A stretch of DNA of 54,742 nt from Clostridia bacterium (GTDB lineage: Bacteria > Bacillota > Clostridia > Oscillospirales > Acutalibacteraceae), in contig CAAEIG010000218.1 in the NCBI GenBank assembly GCA_900755895.1, positions 1-54,742 on the forward strand, in the 5' to 3' direction. A program made the position numbers and the translations under genes. Below the pieces are notes generated by a model that was not told the origin of the DNA, did no database searches, and worked only from the letters and a program-made list of their open reading frames with translations. This document shows, one piece after another, positions 1-7,477 of the stretch (the stretch's first letter is position 1; each line of letters begins with the position of its first letter).

Positions 1-237
1 GCGTCTGTTGCCCCTGCGCCTAATGTTTTCTTGTGCCGTCGTCTGTGCAAGATCGGCGCTATATACAGGACGCTTGTTTTCGTCAAGCTCTCCCGTGTAG
101 CCGCGTTTAAGCTCTTCGTAAATAGCGGCAACGCTTCTTCCGATCTTCGCGGCAATATCCACCGCCCTTGTTCCTTTGCCGTAAAGCTCTTCAATTTCTC
201 GGCGCTGGTCGAACGTCAAATACGAATATCCGTCCAT
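1..237 (-). CDS. HTH_38-type helix-turn-helix protein, cut by window edge
   Basis: The reading frame opens at an ATG at 237 behind a GGAGG ribosome site (246-250) and runs 79 codons to the window edge without a stop. It begins MDGYSYLTFDQRREIEEL and contains DIAAKIGRSVAAIYEELKRG, the helix-turn-helix of the HTH_38 family, then YSADLAQTTAQENIRRRGNR. The same fold forms the N-terminus of IS30-type transposases, but short stand-alone proteins of this kind also occur in prophages and conjugative elements. Which of the two cannot be decided without the missing C-terminal part. The stretch is less GC-rich than the genes to its right, consistent with a mobile origin. Function inferred: DNA binding. 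Confidence 0.75.
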   Translation of the reverse strand, partial: MDGYSYLTFDQRREIEELYGKGTRAVDIAAKIGRSVAAIYEELKRGYTGELDENKRPVYSADLAQTTAQENIRRRGNRR

Positions 238-264
238 TTTGCAAGCCTCCTTTCGCCGCTTTGA

Positions 265-308
265 ATAAAAAAATAAAGCAGGAAAACCGTTTCGGCTTTC
301 TCTGCTTT
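265..308 (-). terminator. Rho-independent terminator upstream of the HTH_38 gene
   Basis: AAAGCAG (275-281) pairs with CTGCTTT (302-308), and GAAAACCG (282-289) pairs with CGGCTTTC (293-300) apart from one A-C mismatch. The loop is TTT. On the minus strand a U-rich run follows (complement of 265-273). It would stop minus-strand readthrough just before the HTH_38 gene, a placement often seen ahead of mobile-element genes. Confidence 0.65.
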
Positions 309-350
309 TAATGTTACTTCTTTCATTCCAGGATTTTTTTGAAAAACCTG

Positions 351-379
351 TTGACAACCCCCACCCCAGGTGCTATAAT
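351..379 (+). promoter_or_regulatory. Sigma-A promoter for tRNA-Leu
   Basis: Perfect TTGACA (351-356), 17-base spacer, perfect TATAAT (374-379) with a TGC extended -10 at 371-373. Transcription should start about 386, some 45 bases before the mature tRNA. A consensus promoter of this strength fits a stable RNA gene. Confidence 0.9.
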
Positions 380-431
380 AGTCAAGCGTTGAGGCACTGA
401 AGAATTCAGTGCAGCGACTACAATTGAAGAT

Positions 432-518
432 GCAGGTGTGGCGGAATTGGCAGACGCGTATGGTTCAGGTCCATATGAGCGCAAGTTCATGCAGGTTCAA
501 GTCCTGTCACCTGCACCA
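432..518 (+). tRNA. tRNA-Leu, anticodon CAG
   Basis: Acceptor stem GCAGGTG (432-438) pairs with CACCTGC (508-514), followed by A and an encoded CCA (516-518). The anticodon stem TATGG/CCATA closes the loop TTCAGGT, giving anticodon CAG, which reads CUG leucine codons. A long class II variable arm (TGAGC, GCAA loop, GTTCA) is present, as expected for Leu. The T arm is GCAGG, TTCAAGT, CCTGT. All arms fold, so the gene looks functional. It has its own promoter (351-379) and terminator (519-554). Confidence 0.97.
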
Positions 519-554
519 GGAGTTCGTTCTTTTGAACGAACTCCTTTTGTTTTT
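519..554 (+). terminator. Terminator directly after tRNA-Leu
   Basis: GGAGTTCGTTC (519-529) and GAACGAACTCC (534-544) form a perfect 11-bp stem with a TTTT loop, followed by a T-rich tail (545-554). The hairpin begins at the base after the CCA end. Confidence 0.93.
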
Positions 555-589
555 ACAGGACTTGAACTTTCAAGCTCCTGTCACTTGCA
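555..589 (+). repeat. Inverted T-arm copy and degenerate direct copy of the tRNA-Leu 3' end
   Basis: Bases 555-567 are the exact reverse complement of 495-507 in the tRNA T arm. Bases 569-589 repeat the tRNA 3' end (496-515) in direct orientation with one inserted base and one substitution. The copy stops short of the CCA. This could be a decayed tRNA duplication or a scar of an att-type site left by an element that used this tRNA 3' end. Confidence 0.6.
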
Positions 590-593
590 AAAT

Positions 594-628
594 GGGGGAC
601 GTTCATTTGAACGCCCCCCTCTTGTTTT
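594..628. terminator. Second hairpin, probable bidirectional terminator
   Basis: GGGGG-A-CGTTCA (594-605) pairs with TGAACG-CCCCC (608-618), with A599 bulged, followed by TCTTGTTTT on the plus strand. It lies directly at the stop codon of the minus-strand phosphotransferase gene and could end that transcript. The minus-strand U run (ATTTTGC) is weak. Confidence 0.6.
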
Positions 629-1328
629 ATACAATGCTGGAATCCCCCCAGCACTCCTTCCAAAAACCCTTCAGCCAAGCTTGGCACTTTGTGGCCCAGT
701 CCCGCGTGGCGTCAGTCTGCTGCTGGGTGGGAAAGACGCTGTGGGCCACCCGCTCCATCTGGCGGAGGATCCGCTCCCCAAGAGCCGACCGCTCCCGGGA
801 AGGGACGCCGTAGGTGTCCAGCATGGCAATCAGACGGGTCCGCGTGGATTCCACCGGGACCTGGTCATTGCCCAGATCCAACCACAGCCAGACCGCGTAT
901 GCTAGGTCGTCCAGGGGATGGCCAATGGTTGCGGCGTCCCAATCAATGATCCCCACGGGCATGCCCTGACGGAACACGTAGTTGCAGGGGGAGAGATCCC
1001 GGTGACACACGGTCAAGCCGGAAGGACAGCCGGGATACTCCGCCAGACACCTGTGCAGCTCCTTCATCAGCTCCACGGCCCAGCAGCACTGCTCCTGAGT
1101 AAAGTCCCCCAGATCCCCCGGCACCTCCCCTGGCAGGAAGGTGAGCATCTCCCGCCCTTGGTCATCCATACCGCGGTATCGGGGAACGCCATCCACGCCC
1201 CGCGCCTCCAAAAACGCCAGCACACTGTGGACAAATGGGGCGTTGGCGCAGGGCGTCCGGTGGACCAGCTCTCCCTTGCGCACCACCTGGGCTGTCACTC
1301 TGCCCCCAGTGAGGATTTCCTCTTGCAT
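627..1328 (-). CDS. Aminoglycoside-phosphotransferase-family kinase
   Basis: The 233-residue protein carries the APH/choline-kinase catalytic signature. HRDLSPCN at 109-116 holds the catalytic-loop Asp111 and Asn116, and IIDWD at 127-131 holds the metal-binding Asp129. The family moves phosphate from ATP to small hydroxylated molecules such as aminoglycosides, choline, homoserine or sugars. The substrate cannot be read from the sequence. It is shorter than most APH enzymes (~260-300 residues), with a reduced N-lobe. The ATG start is supported by GAGGAGG upstream. It is a single gene with its own promoter (1373-1401). There is no sign of a resistance cassette, so a housekeeping or metabolic kinase is as likely as drug resistance. 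Confidence 0.8.
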   Translation of the reverse strand: MQEEILTGGRVTAQVVRKGELVHRTPCANAPFVHSVLAFLEARGVDGVPRYRGMDDQGREMLTFLPGEVPGDLGDFTQEQCCWAVELMKELHRCLAEYPGCPSGLTVCHRDLSPCNYVFRQGMPVGIIDWDAATIGHPLDDLAYAVWLWLDLGNDQVPVESTRTRLIAMLDTYGVPSRERSALGERILRQMERVAHSVFPTQQQTDATRDWATKCQAWLKGFWKECWGDSSIV

Positions 1329-1372
1329 ACTGTCGTCCTCCTCTCCGCCTGCGGGCGGCCTTCTTGTCTGGA

Positions 1373-1401
1373 ATTGTACCCGTGAAAGGAAAACTTGTCA
1401 A
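1373..1401 (-). promoter_or_regulatory. Promoter of the phosphotransferase gene
   Basis: On the minus strand: TTGACA (1401-1396), 17-base spacer, TACAAT (1378-1373). It sits about 45 bases before the ATG. Confidence 0.8.
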
Positions 1402-1427
1402 GACTGGGGTACCAGCTCGTTTTTTCA

Positions 1428-1478
1428 AGAAAAAATCCTCTTTGACGCTGCTTTCCCGCTTTGCGCCAAAGAGGATTT
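1428..1478 (-). terminator. Terminator of the beta-galactosidase operon
   Basis: AAATCCTCTTTG (1433-1444) is a perfect 12-base inverted repeat of CAAAGAGGATTT (1467-1478). On the minus strand the stem ends in a U-run (complement of 1428-1435). It lies about 55 bases after the GH35-like stop codon. Confidence 0.85.
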
Positions 1479-1533
1479 CTCTGTGGTTTCCAGGGCCGTT
1501 TCAGCCCTTATTTATTTACGCAACCCCAAAATC

Positions 1534-3093
1534 TCAGCACACCTTGCCCCGATTCCCCATCTTGGGATTCAGGCGGATGCGCACCAATTCGCCCTTGCGG
1601 GCGTAGACCTCATAGTTGGTCTCGTCGCCGTTGCGGCGAAAATCCACCACCCAACGGCCCTCTTCAAAGTGGCCTTCCTCCACCGTGAGGAAGTTCAGCT
1701 GGTTGGACTGCCGGCAGTTCAGCCAGAACCGGGGCATCTCCTCCTCCGGGTCGGGACGGGCAACAAAGTCCAGAGCCACATTGTCACCGGTGAGGTAGAA
1801 CTCGAACTCCCCGGTCTGCACCAGGATTCCCCTGCCTCGGGGCAAGGTGGGACGGGTATCCGGAATCCGGCGGCGGATGTCAAAGTGAGCCACCACACGG
1901 AAGTCCGGCAGCAGGATCAACTGCTGATCCATGAACTCCTCCTGCACAATGGCATGGATCTTCCCCGTGCCGTGATACTGCAGCAGCAGCGGCGCAATGG
2001 CCCGCACCATCCGGAAGGAGATGGCAGTGTCCACCACGTCCTCCCGCAACTGACCGTTGTCGTCCAAAGCGCTCTCGGCGCCGAAGCAGCACACGCCCAT
2101 AGCCTCATACTCAGCCGCGGCACGAATGACATTCAGCGCGGCAGAGGTCCCCACAAAGCTGCTCTCAGGGATGAACAGCCGGTTGTCAGGCCGGGAATAG
2201 GCCTGGCAGAAATGGGTGTAGAAATCCCGGCTGGGCGTGTAGATATCCGGGCAAAGGAGGTCGATGGAAGGCGCTGCCTTCTTCCAGATATCCAGCACCC
2301 GCACTGTGGGACCGCCGGAATTGTACTCCAAGCCTGCCTCGCTGTAGGGATGACCCAGCATGGCATTGACGTACATGGGCACGTCATACACCGCTTTGCC
2401 GGCCTGGGCAATTTCGTCAATGTACTTTGCCTGATACCAAGCGGTGAAGGCCTCGTTGGCATGGCGTCCAAACCGGCCCAGCCAGCTGTTATCCCGGTGG
2501 GAAGCGCCGCTCTCCGGGATCTCCACCCCATCCAGCTCTGCAGGGACACCCTTTTCATAGTCGGCCTGGGCTTCGGCGGAATAGTCCCGGTCGGTGCCTC
2601 CAAGGCCCGCCTCGTTTTCCACCTGCACTGCCAACACGGTGCCGTAGGCTTCGTCCTCCTCCTTGATGCACTGCATCAGCTCCAAAAAGGCGCGCTTGTC
2701 CGCTTCCAGTGTGGCGCGGCAATGGGGGCTCATGGAGGGCACGGGCAAACCATCCGGCTCCACCGCCAAGCGGTAGGTCTCGGGAGCTACCTTCAGGTAC
2801 TCCGGCATGTAGTTGGGATGACCGTTTTTATTGGTGGCAAACCAGAGAATCACCAGGTGCAGCCCGGCATCCCGAACCTCGTGGATCAACTGCCGGACGT
2901 GGGTGGTGTCATAGACGCCCTGCTCCGGCTCCAGCAAATACCAGTAGACAGGGGCTTCCAGCACATTGCCGTCAAACTCCTTGACCACCTTGATGGAATC
3001 CTGAATCATAGAGCTGCCGGTGGAGGAGTTGTGGCTCTGCACGCCGGTCAGCAGCAGGGGATTGCCCTGCTTATCGTGGAAAAATGTCTGCAT
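1534..3093 (-). CDS. GH35/GanA-like glycoside hydrolase (probable beta-galactosidase)
   Basis: This 519-residue TIM-barrel hydrolase of the GH-A clan has no signal peptide. The acid/base motif is QVENEAG (157-163, Glu161), as in GH35 enzymes and GanA-type proteins with DUF5597. The nucleophile is probably Glu310 in RLFIPESSF, followed by YEAMGVCCFGAE, which matches the DUF5597 pattern. These features suggest cleavage of a beta-galactoside, but the family assignment is by motif only and a newer GH family is possible. The start ATG has AGGAAAGGG upstream. It follows the GH42 gene by 54 bases on the same strand, so both are probably co-transcribed and act on sugars brought in by the divergent importer. 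Confidence 0.72.
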   Translation of the reverse strand: MQTFFHDKQGNPLLLTGVQSHNSSTGSSMIQDSIKVVKEFDGNVLEAPVYWYLLEPEQGVYDTTHVRQLIHEVRDAGLHLVILWFATNKNGHPNYMPEYLKVAPETYRLAVEPDGLPVPSMSPHCRATLEADKRAFLELMQCIKEEDEAYGTVLAVQVENEAGLGGTDRDYSAEAQADYEKGVPAELDGVEIPESGASHRDNSWLGRFGRHANEAFTAWYQAKYIDEIAQAGKAVYDVPMYVNAMLGHPYSEAGLEYNSGGPTVRVLDIWKKAAPSIDLLCPDIYTPSRDFYTHFCQAYSRPDNRLFIPESSFVGTSAALNVIRAAAEYEAMGVCCFGAESALDDNGQLREDVVDTAISFRMVRAIAPLLLQYHGTGKIHAIVQEEFMDQQLILLPDFRVVAHFDIRRRIPDTRPTLPRGRGILVQTGEFEFYLTGDNVALDFVARPDPEEEMPRFWLNCRQSNQLNFLTVEEGHFEEGRWVVDFRRNGDETNYEVYARKGELVRIRLNPKMGNRGKVC

Positions 3094-3147
3094 ATTGATG
3101 TTCCCTTTCCTCTCTCCCCTCAGGGAGTTCTCTACAATGATTCGAAA

Positions 3148-5181
3148 TTACTCCTGCTCCAAAAGCTCCACCTCGTAGGCGGGAAGCCGCACTTCGCCCT
3201 GGCAGGTCTCGCCGGTGAACAGGCTGCGGCCCTTGGCCGGGAAAGCCACCTCTTCGGGCCGAGTGTTCACATACAGGGTCTTTCCGCCCTCCAAGGATCT
3301 GGCCACCACGCCCTTGGGCAATTCTGGGAAGGCAGGAAGGATTCCGCACACCTTTTCCAACACCGTCCGGATCAGGCCGTCCTCTGCGGGCACGCCCACA
3401 TAGATGGCTTTTCCCTTTCCGTAAGCATTGCAGCTCACCGCTGTGGTGTACGGGCTGTCGGTGCCTTGATAATCTGCCAGGGACTGGGCTGTGGTCAGCT
3501 CCAGGAACTCGTGGTAATTGACTTGGCTCTGCCAGGTTTCCCCGTCCTTCTCAATGGTCACTTTCTTCCGTCTCAGCTCCAAGGGGGACTTCTCCAAGCT
3601 GCCCACGTTCACCTGGGACACATGGGTGATGGCCCGGTCAAAGCCCCGGACTTTGATGCCAAACACGTCGCTCAATCTGCCGGGCAGAGAGGTGTCAAAC
3701 ACCTGGTTGTACTCGTTGACCTTGGCGGAGAACGCCGTCATAATCACCGTGGCGCCGCCTTCCAACTGCTTCCGGATGGAATCCGCCATCTCCTGGGTGA
3801 TCTCTGCGTTGCCGGGAAGGATCAGCACCCGGTACTGGTTCTCGATCCCCCGCAAGTCCACCAGGGCGCAATCACGATTGAGCCTGTATGCTGCGGTGAA
3901 GGCCTCTACCGCCTGGTCACGGTGGGAAACTGCATAGTAGTCCTTGGCGTACTCGCTGATGAGCAGATCCTCAAAGGAATAGGCCACCGCGATCTCCGGC
4001 TGCCGCTTTCTGGGGAACAGGTGGTTTTCCTCCAGGAGCTTGGCCTCCTGGGAAATCTGGGCAAACTCATCCAGCTTCCAGCTGGGCTCCCCGTCGTGGT
4101 CCAACAGGCCGAACAGGTACTGCTCCTCGCCGCCCAGCATAGAACGCCAGGTCCAGGCCAAAATCGCCTGACTGCCGTACAGGTACGTCAGGTAGGCATA
4201 CATGCGCATGGTCTTGGGAGGACAGCTGTAGCCGCCGTTTCCGCCCACTTGGAACTCCAAGTTCCAATCGGGCAGGGGATTTTCCACCGCCCGGTGAACA
4301 TTGCAGAACACAGCGCCGATGATGCCCTTTTCGTCCTCCGGATTGATGCCGGGGTAAAATCCCTGGCCGGAAAAATCCGTCAGACGGCGCCAGTTGTGGT
4401 TGTAGTCAAAGCCCACCTCCGGGTTTTCCGCCCAGTGATTGGAGGAAACCGGCACTCCCGGTGCAAACTGATTGACCGTGTCCTTCAGCCCTGCCATATA
4501 GTCCACCAGCTCCTGGGAGAAAAAGCGGCGCATATCCAAATACCGTTCGGGAGCTCCCACCACCTGGGAACCCATGGGCAGATCCACCTGCTCAAAGGCC
4601 TGCAGCTTCCGGCTCCACCGGTGGCCGGCCCAGGCAAAGTTCAGCTCTTCCACCGTGCGGTACTTCTCCTTCAGCCAGACCACAAACCGCTCCCTGGCGG
4701 TGGGGCTGTAGGAGATGAAGCCGGATCCCAGCTCATTGCACAGCCCAAAGGCCATCAGCGCAGGATGGGAAGCATAGCGTTTTGCCATGACTGCGGCCAG
4801 CCGGTATGCGTATTCCCGGAAGTGGGGATCGCCCACATCCTCCATATAGCGGAAATGGGCGTTCTGCCGGACGCCGTTGCGGTCCACAATATCAATGGAG
4901 GGGAACTTCTTATGCAGCCACGTAGGAGCGGGCCGGGTGGGAATGTCCAGGAACACGCCGATTCCCCGCTGATGGCACAGGTCCATCACCTGGTCCATCC
5001 ACTCAAAAGTGAATTTACCCTCTTCCGGCTCAAAGCTGTCCCAGCACAGGTGGCCCAAGCGCACCACCGTAAACCCACGCTGAGCCATCATGTCCAGGTC
5101 GTGGGCCCAACGGGTCTGGGGCCAATCGTGGGGGTGATAATTGGTTCCGATATACAAAGCTTTTGCATCAATTGGTTTCAT
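3148..5181 (-). CDS. GH42 beta-galactosidase
   Basis: The 677-residue length is normal for GH42. The N-terminus (IGTNYHPHDWP) opens the barrel. The acid/base Glu150 lies in AFGLCNELGS, and the likely nucleophile is Glu309 in DWNLEFQVG. GEEQYLFGLLDHDGEPS follows at the barrel end. A trimerisation-like middle domain and a short C-terminal beta domain follow. There is no signal peptide, so it acts inside the cell on imported galactosides. The ATG is preceded by AGGAG. It is the first gene of a two-gene operon with the GH35-like enzyme and divergent from an ABC importer, pointing to uptake followed by hydrolysis of a galacto-oligosaccharide or galactan fragment. Confidence 0.92.
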   Translation of the reverse strand: MKPIDAKALYIGTNYHPHDWPQTRWAHDLDMMAQRGFTVVRLGHLCWDSFEPEEGKFTFEWMDQVMDLCHQRGIGVFLDIPTRPAPTWLHKKFPSIDIVDRNGVRQNAHFRYMEDVGDPHFREYAYRLAAVMAKRYASHPALMAFGLCNELGSGFISYSPTARERFVVWLKEKYRTVEELNFAWAGHRWSRKLQAFEQVDLPMGSQVVGAPERYLDMRRFFSQELVDYMAGLKDTVNQFAPGVPVSSNHWAENPEVGFDYNHNWRRLTDFSGQGFYPGINPEDEKGIIGAVFCNVHRAVENPLPDWNLEFQVGGNGGYSCPPKTMRMYAYLTYLYGSQAILAWTWRSMLGGEEQYLFGLLDHDGEPSWKLDEFAQISQEAKLLEENHLFPRKRQPEIAVAYSFEDLLISEYAKDYYAVSHRDQAVEAFTAAYRLNRDCALVDLRGIENQYRVLILPGNAEITQEMADSIRKQLEGGATVIMTAFSAKVNEYNQVFDTSLPGRLSDVFGIKVRGFDRAITHVSQVNVGSLEKSPLELRRKKVTIEKDGETWQSQVNYHEFLELTTAQSLADYQGTDSPYTTAVSCNAYGKGKAIYVGVPAEDGLIRTVLEKVCGILPAFPELPKGVVARSLEGGKTLYVNTRPEEVAFPAKGRSLFTGETCQGEVRLPAYEVELLEQE

Positions 5182-5507
5182 AGAGCGATCTCCTATTCAT
5201 CTCTACATTTTTGGGTAACGATCAGTGAAGAGACGGCCTCCCCAACCTTTTCTACAACAGGTAAAAAGGCTTCCGTCCTTTCACGGCTTTACGATATCAA
5301 ACTCACTCTTGGAATACAACCTTGATTTTTATACATGGAACCAGTAATAATTAGAGGTTGCCACTAAAATCTCTGATTTTTGGGAAACTCCTGGCCAATC
5401 CTGCGGGTGTTTTTCAAAGAAAATCCCAGGTAAAATAAGAACAACAAATGAACACACTGTGAACAGGCTGTTGCCCACAGTGTGATGAGAGGAAGGGTCT
5501 ATCAACA
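5182..5507. other. Divergent intergenic region between GH42 and the ABC importer
   Basis: This 326-base stretch holds no gene. It must contain the divergent promoters of the hydrolase operon (minus) and the importer operon (plus), but no hexamer pair on either strand is convincing. A weak TTGTAT-N17-TATCGT exists on the minus strand. The one clear element is the inverted repeat at 5453-5484. No CcpA-type cre site was recognised by eye. Confidence 0.5.
5453..5484. promoter_or_regulatory. Perfect 9-bp inverted repeat just upstream of the importer operon
   Basis: CACACTGTG (5453-5461) and CACAGTGTG (5476-5484) are exact inverted copies around 14 bases that themselves contain AACA/TGTT. It ends about 10 bases before the GGAAGG ribosome site of the first permease. 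It may be an operator for a dimeric regulator or an mRNA hairpin controlling translation. No U-run follows, so it is not a terminator. Confidence 0.5.
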
Positions 5508-6461
5508 ATGCCACGGATTGCAGCCACAAAAGACCAGGTGAAAAACAACGCCGGGGCCGGCAGGCGCCGGCAGGGAAAAATCATGTTCCTCATGATTCTC
5601 CCGTTTCTCGTGTTAAACTTTCTGTTCGCCTACTTCCCACTGCACGGGTGGGTTTACGCTTTTTACGACTACCGCGCTCCGCTGCGGCTGGACCAATGTG
5701 AGTTCGTAGGGTTCAAATGGTTTACCATGCTGTTCTCCAACCCCACTCAGATGGCACAGCTGGGTCAGGTGATGATCAACACCTTTGCCATGAGCCTGTT
5801 GGGCATTGCCACTTCCATTCTGCCCCTGATCTTCGCCATCTTCTTGAGCGAGATTCAGACCAAATGGTTCCGCAAAACTGTGCAGACCATGACCACTCTG
5901 CCCAACTTCATCAGCTGGGTGCTGGTGTACTCCGTGGCCTTCAGCCTGTTCTCCAACTCCGGTATGGTGAACAATCTGCTGACCAACCTGGGGCTGATCT
6001 CGGAACCCATCAAGTTCTTGGACAGCGATTCCCACACCTGGCTCTCCATGATCCTTTGGAACACTTGGAAGAGCTTGGGCTGGAACGCCATCATGTACTT
6101 AGCCGCCATCACCAGCATTGACCCCGGTCTGTATGAGGCCGCTAAAATTGACGGCGCTGGCCGGTTCCGCCTGATGTATCACATCACCCTGCCGGAGCTG
6201 CTGCCCACCTTCTTTGTGCTGCTGATGCTCTCCATCGCCAACTTCCTGAACAACGGCATGGATCAGTACTTTGTATTCCAGAATGCATTCAACCGCACCC
6301 ATATCCAGGTGCTGGATCTGTACGTCTACAACATCGGCTTGACCGGCGGAAGCTTCTCCCTGGCAACGGCCATCGGCATGATGAAGAGCATCGTCAGTGT
6401 GGTGCTGCTCACCATTGTCAACGTGGCCTCCAAGAAGATTCGCGGCGCCTCGATCATCTGA
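5508..6461 (+). CDS. ABC transporter permease, LplB type (oligosaccharide import)
   Basis: The 317-residue membrane protein has a basic N-terminus followed by a first membrane segment (MFLMILPFLVLNFLFAYFPL, about residues 25-44). Further segments follow, with the EAA loop LYEAAKIDGAGRFRLMYHITLP around residue 210. This loop docks the ATPase subunit in MalF/LplB-class permeases. It pairs with the next permease, 16 bases downstream. No ATPase gene lies in this operon, as is usual for LplB/YtcP/YtcQ systems, which share a common MsmX-type ATPase. Role inferred: import of an oligosaccharide for the adjacent beta-galactosidases. Confidence 0.9.
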   Translation: MPRIAATKDQVKNNAGAGRRRQGKIMFLMILPFLVLNFLFAYFPLHGWVYAFYDYRAPLRLDQCEFVGFKWFTMLFSNPTQMAQLGQVMINTFAMSLLGIATSILPLIFAIFLSEIQTKWFRKTVQTMTTLPNFISWVLVYSVAFSLFSNSGMVNNLLTNLGLISEPIKFLDSDSHTWLSMILWNTWKSLGWNAIMYLAAITSIDPGLYEAAKIDGAGRFRLMYHITLPELLPTFFVLLMLSIANFLNNGMDQYFVFQNAFNRTHIQVLDLYVYNIGLTGGSFSLATAIGMMKSIVSVVLLTIVNVASKKIRGASII

Positions 6462-6477
6462 GAAGGGAGAGACATTT

Positions 6478-7416
6478 ATGAGCACAATGATCCCCGCTGC
6501 TGCCCAGCGCAAACGGAAAAAACACTCTGGCGGCGATATCGCCTTTTCCATCATCAATTACGCTATTTTCGGACTGTTTACTCTGATCTGCGTCTACCCC
6601 TTCTATTACCTGATTATCAACACCATCAGCGCCAACGACCTCAGCGCCAATGGTTCCATCAACTTCCTGCCCCGGCAGATCCACTTCCAAAACTACATCG
6701 ACGTGCTGCAGCTCAACGGCCTGGGCACCTCTGCACTGATCTCTCTGGCAAGAACTGTGCTGGGCACTGCATGCACCGTGTTTGCCTCCGCATTCTTGGG
6801 ATACATGTTCACCCAGGAAAACCTGTGGAAACGGAAGATCTGGTACCGCATGGTGGTGGTATCCATGTACTTCAACGCCGGCCTGATCCCCATGTACATG
6901 ACCATGTACAATCTGCACCTGACCAACACCTTCTGGGTGTACATCATTCCGGCCATTGTGCAGCCCTTTAACATCATCTTGGTGAAGACCTTTATGGAGT
7001 CCCTGCCCCCCGCTTTGCAGGAGGCCGCCGAAATTGACGGCGCCGGTGTGTTCCGTATCTTCTGGCAGATCGTCCTGCCCACCTCCACTCCCATTCTGGC
7101 AACCATCGCTATCTTCGCCGCTGTGGGTCAGTGGAACTCCTTCCAGGACACCTTGATCTACATCACCGATCAGAAGCTGTACTCCCTGCAGTACTTGCTG
7201 TACACTTACATCAACCAGGCAAACTCCCTGGCAACTCTGATGCAAAGCAGCTCCGGCGGCACCTCTGTCAACACCGCCGCTCTGGCCACCCAGCAGACAC
7301 CTACTTCCATCCGCATGACCGTGTCCGTCATTGTGGTGCTGCCCATCCTGTTTGTGTACCCCATCTTCCAAAAATATTTTGTCAAGGGTATTATGATTGG
7401 CTCCGTCAAGGGCTAA
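6478..7416 (+). CDS. ABC transporter permease, YtcP type
   Basis: This is the second permease of the importer, 312 residues, MalG/YtcP class. The start ATG at 6478 follows GAAGGGAGAG. An in-frame upstream ATG at 6397 lies inside the previous gene and lacks a ribosome site. The EAA loop is LQEAAEIDGAGVFRIFWQIVLP, about residues 176-197. Several membrane segments are visible, including YAIFGLFTLICVYPFYYLII near the N-terminus. The C-terminal FQKYFVKGIMIGSVKG is typical of this family. It sits between the LplB-type permease and the binding protein. Confidence 0.9.
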   Translation: MSTMIPAAAQRKRKKHSGGDIAFSIINYAIFGLFTLICVYPFYYLIINTISANDLSANGSINFLPRQIHFQNYIDVLQLNGLGTSALISLARTVLGTACTVFASAFLGYMFTQENLWKRKIWYRMVVVSMYFNAGLIPMYMTMYNLHLTNTFWVYIIPAIVQPFNIILVKTFMESLPPALQEAAEIDGAGVFRIFWQIVLPTSTPILATIAIFAAVGQWNSFQDTLIYITDQKLYSLQYLLYTYINQANSLATLMQSSSGGTSVNTAALATQQTPTSIRMTVSVIVVLPILFVYPIFQKYFVKGIMIGSVKG

Positions 7417-7477
7417 TCTGCCAATACTATAACCACTTTCATCTACTTTCTTTTCTAAAAGGAGGACGAAAACAATC

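Noticed and set aside
1141..5325. A 1394-codon open frame on the plus strand
   Set aside because: It lies antisense to the two beta-galactosidase genes and the phosphotransferase start, has no ribosome site, and its protein is low-complexity His/Gln/Gly/Leu-rich, typical of antisense frames in GC-rich coding DNA.
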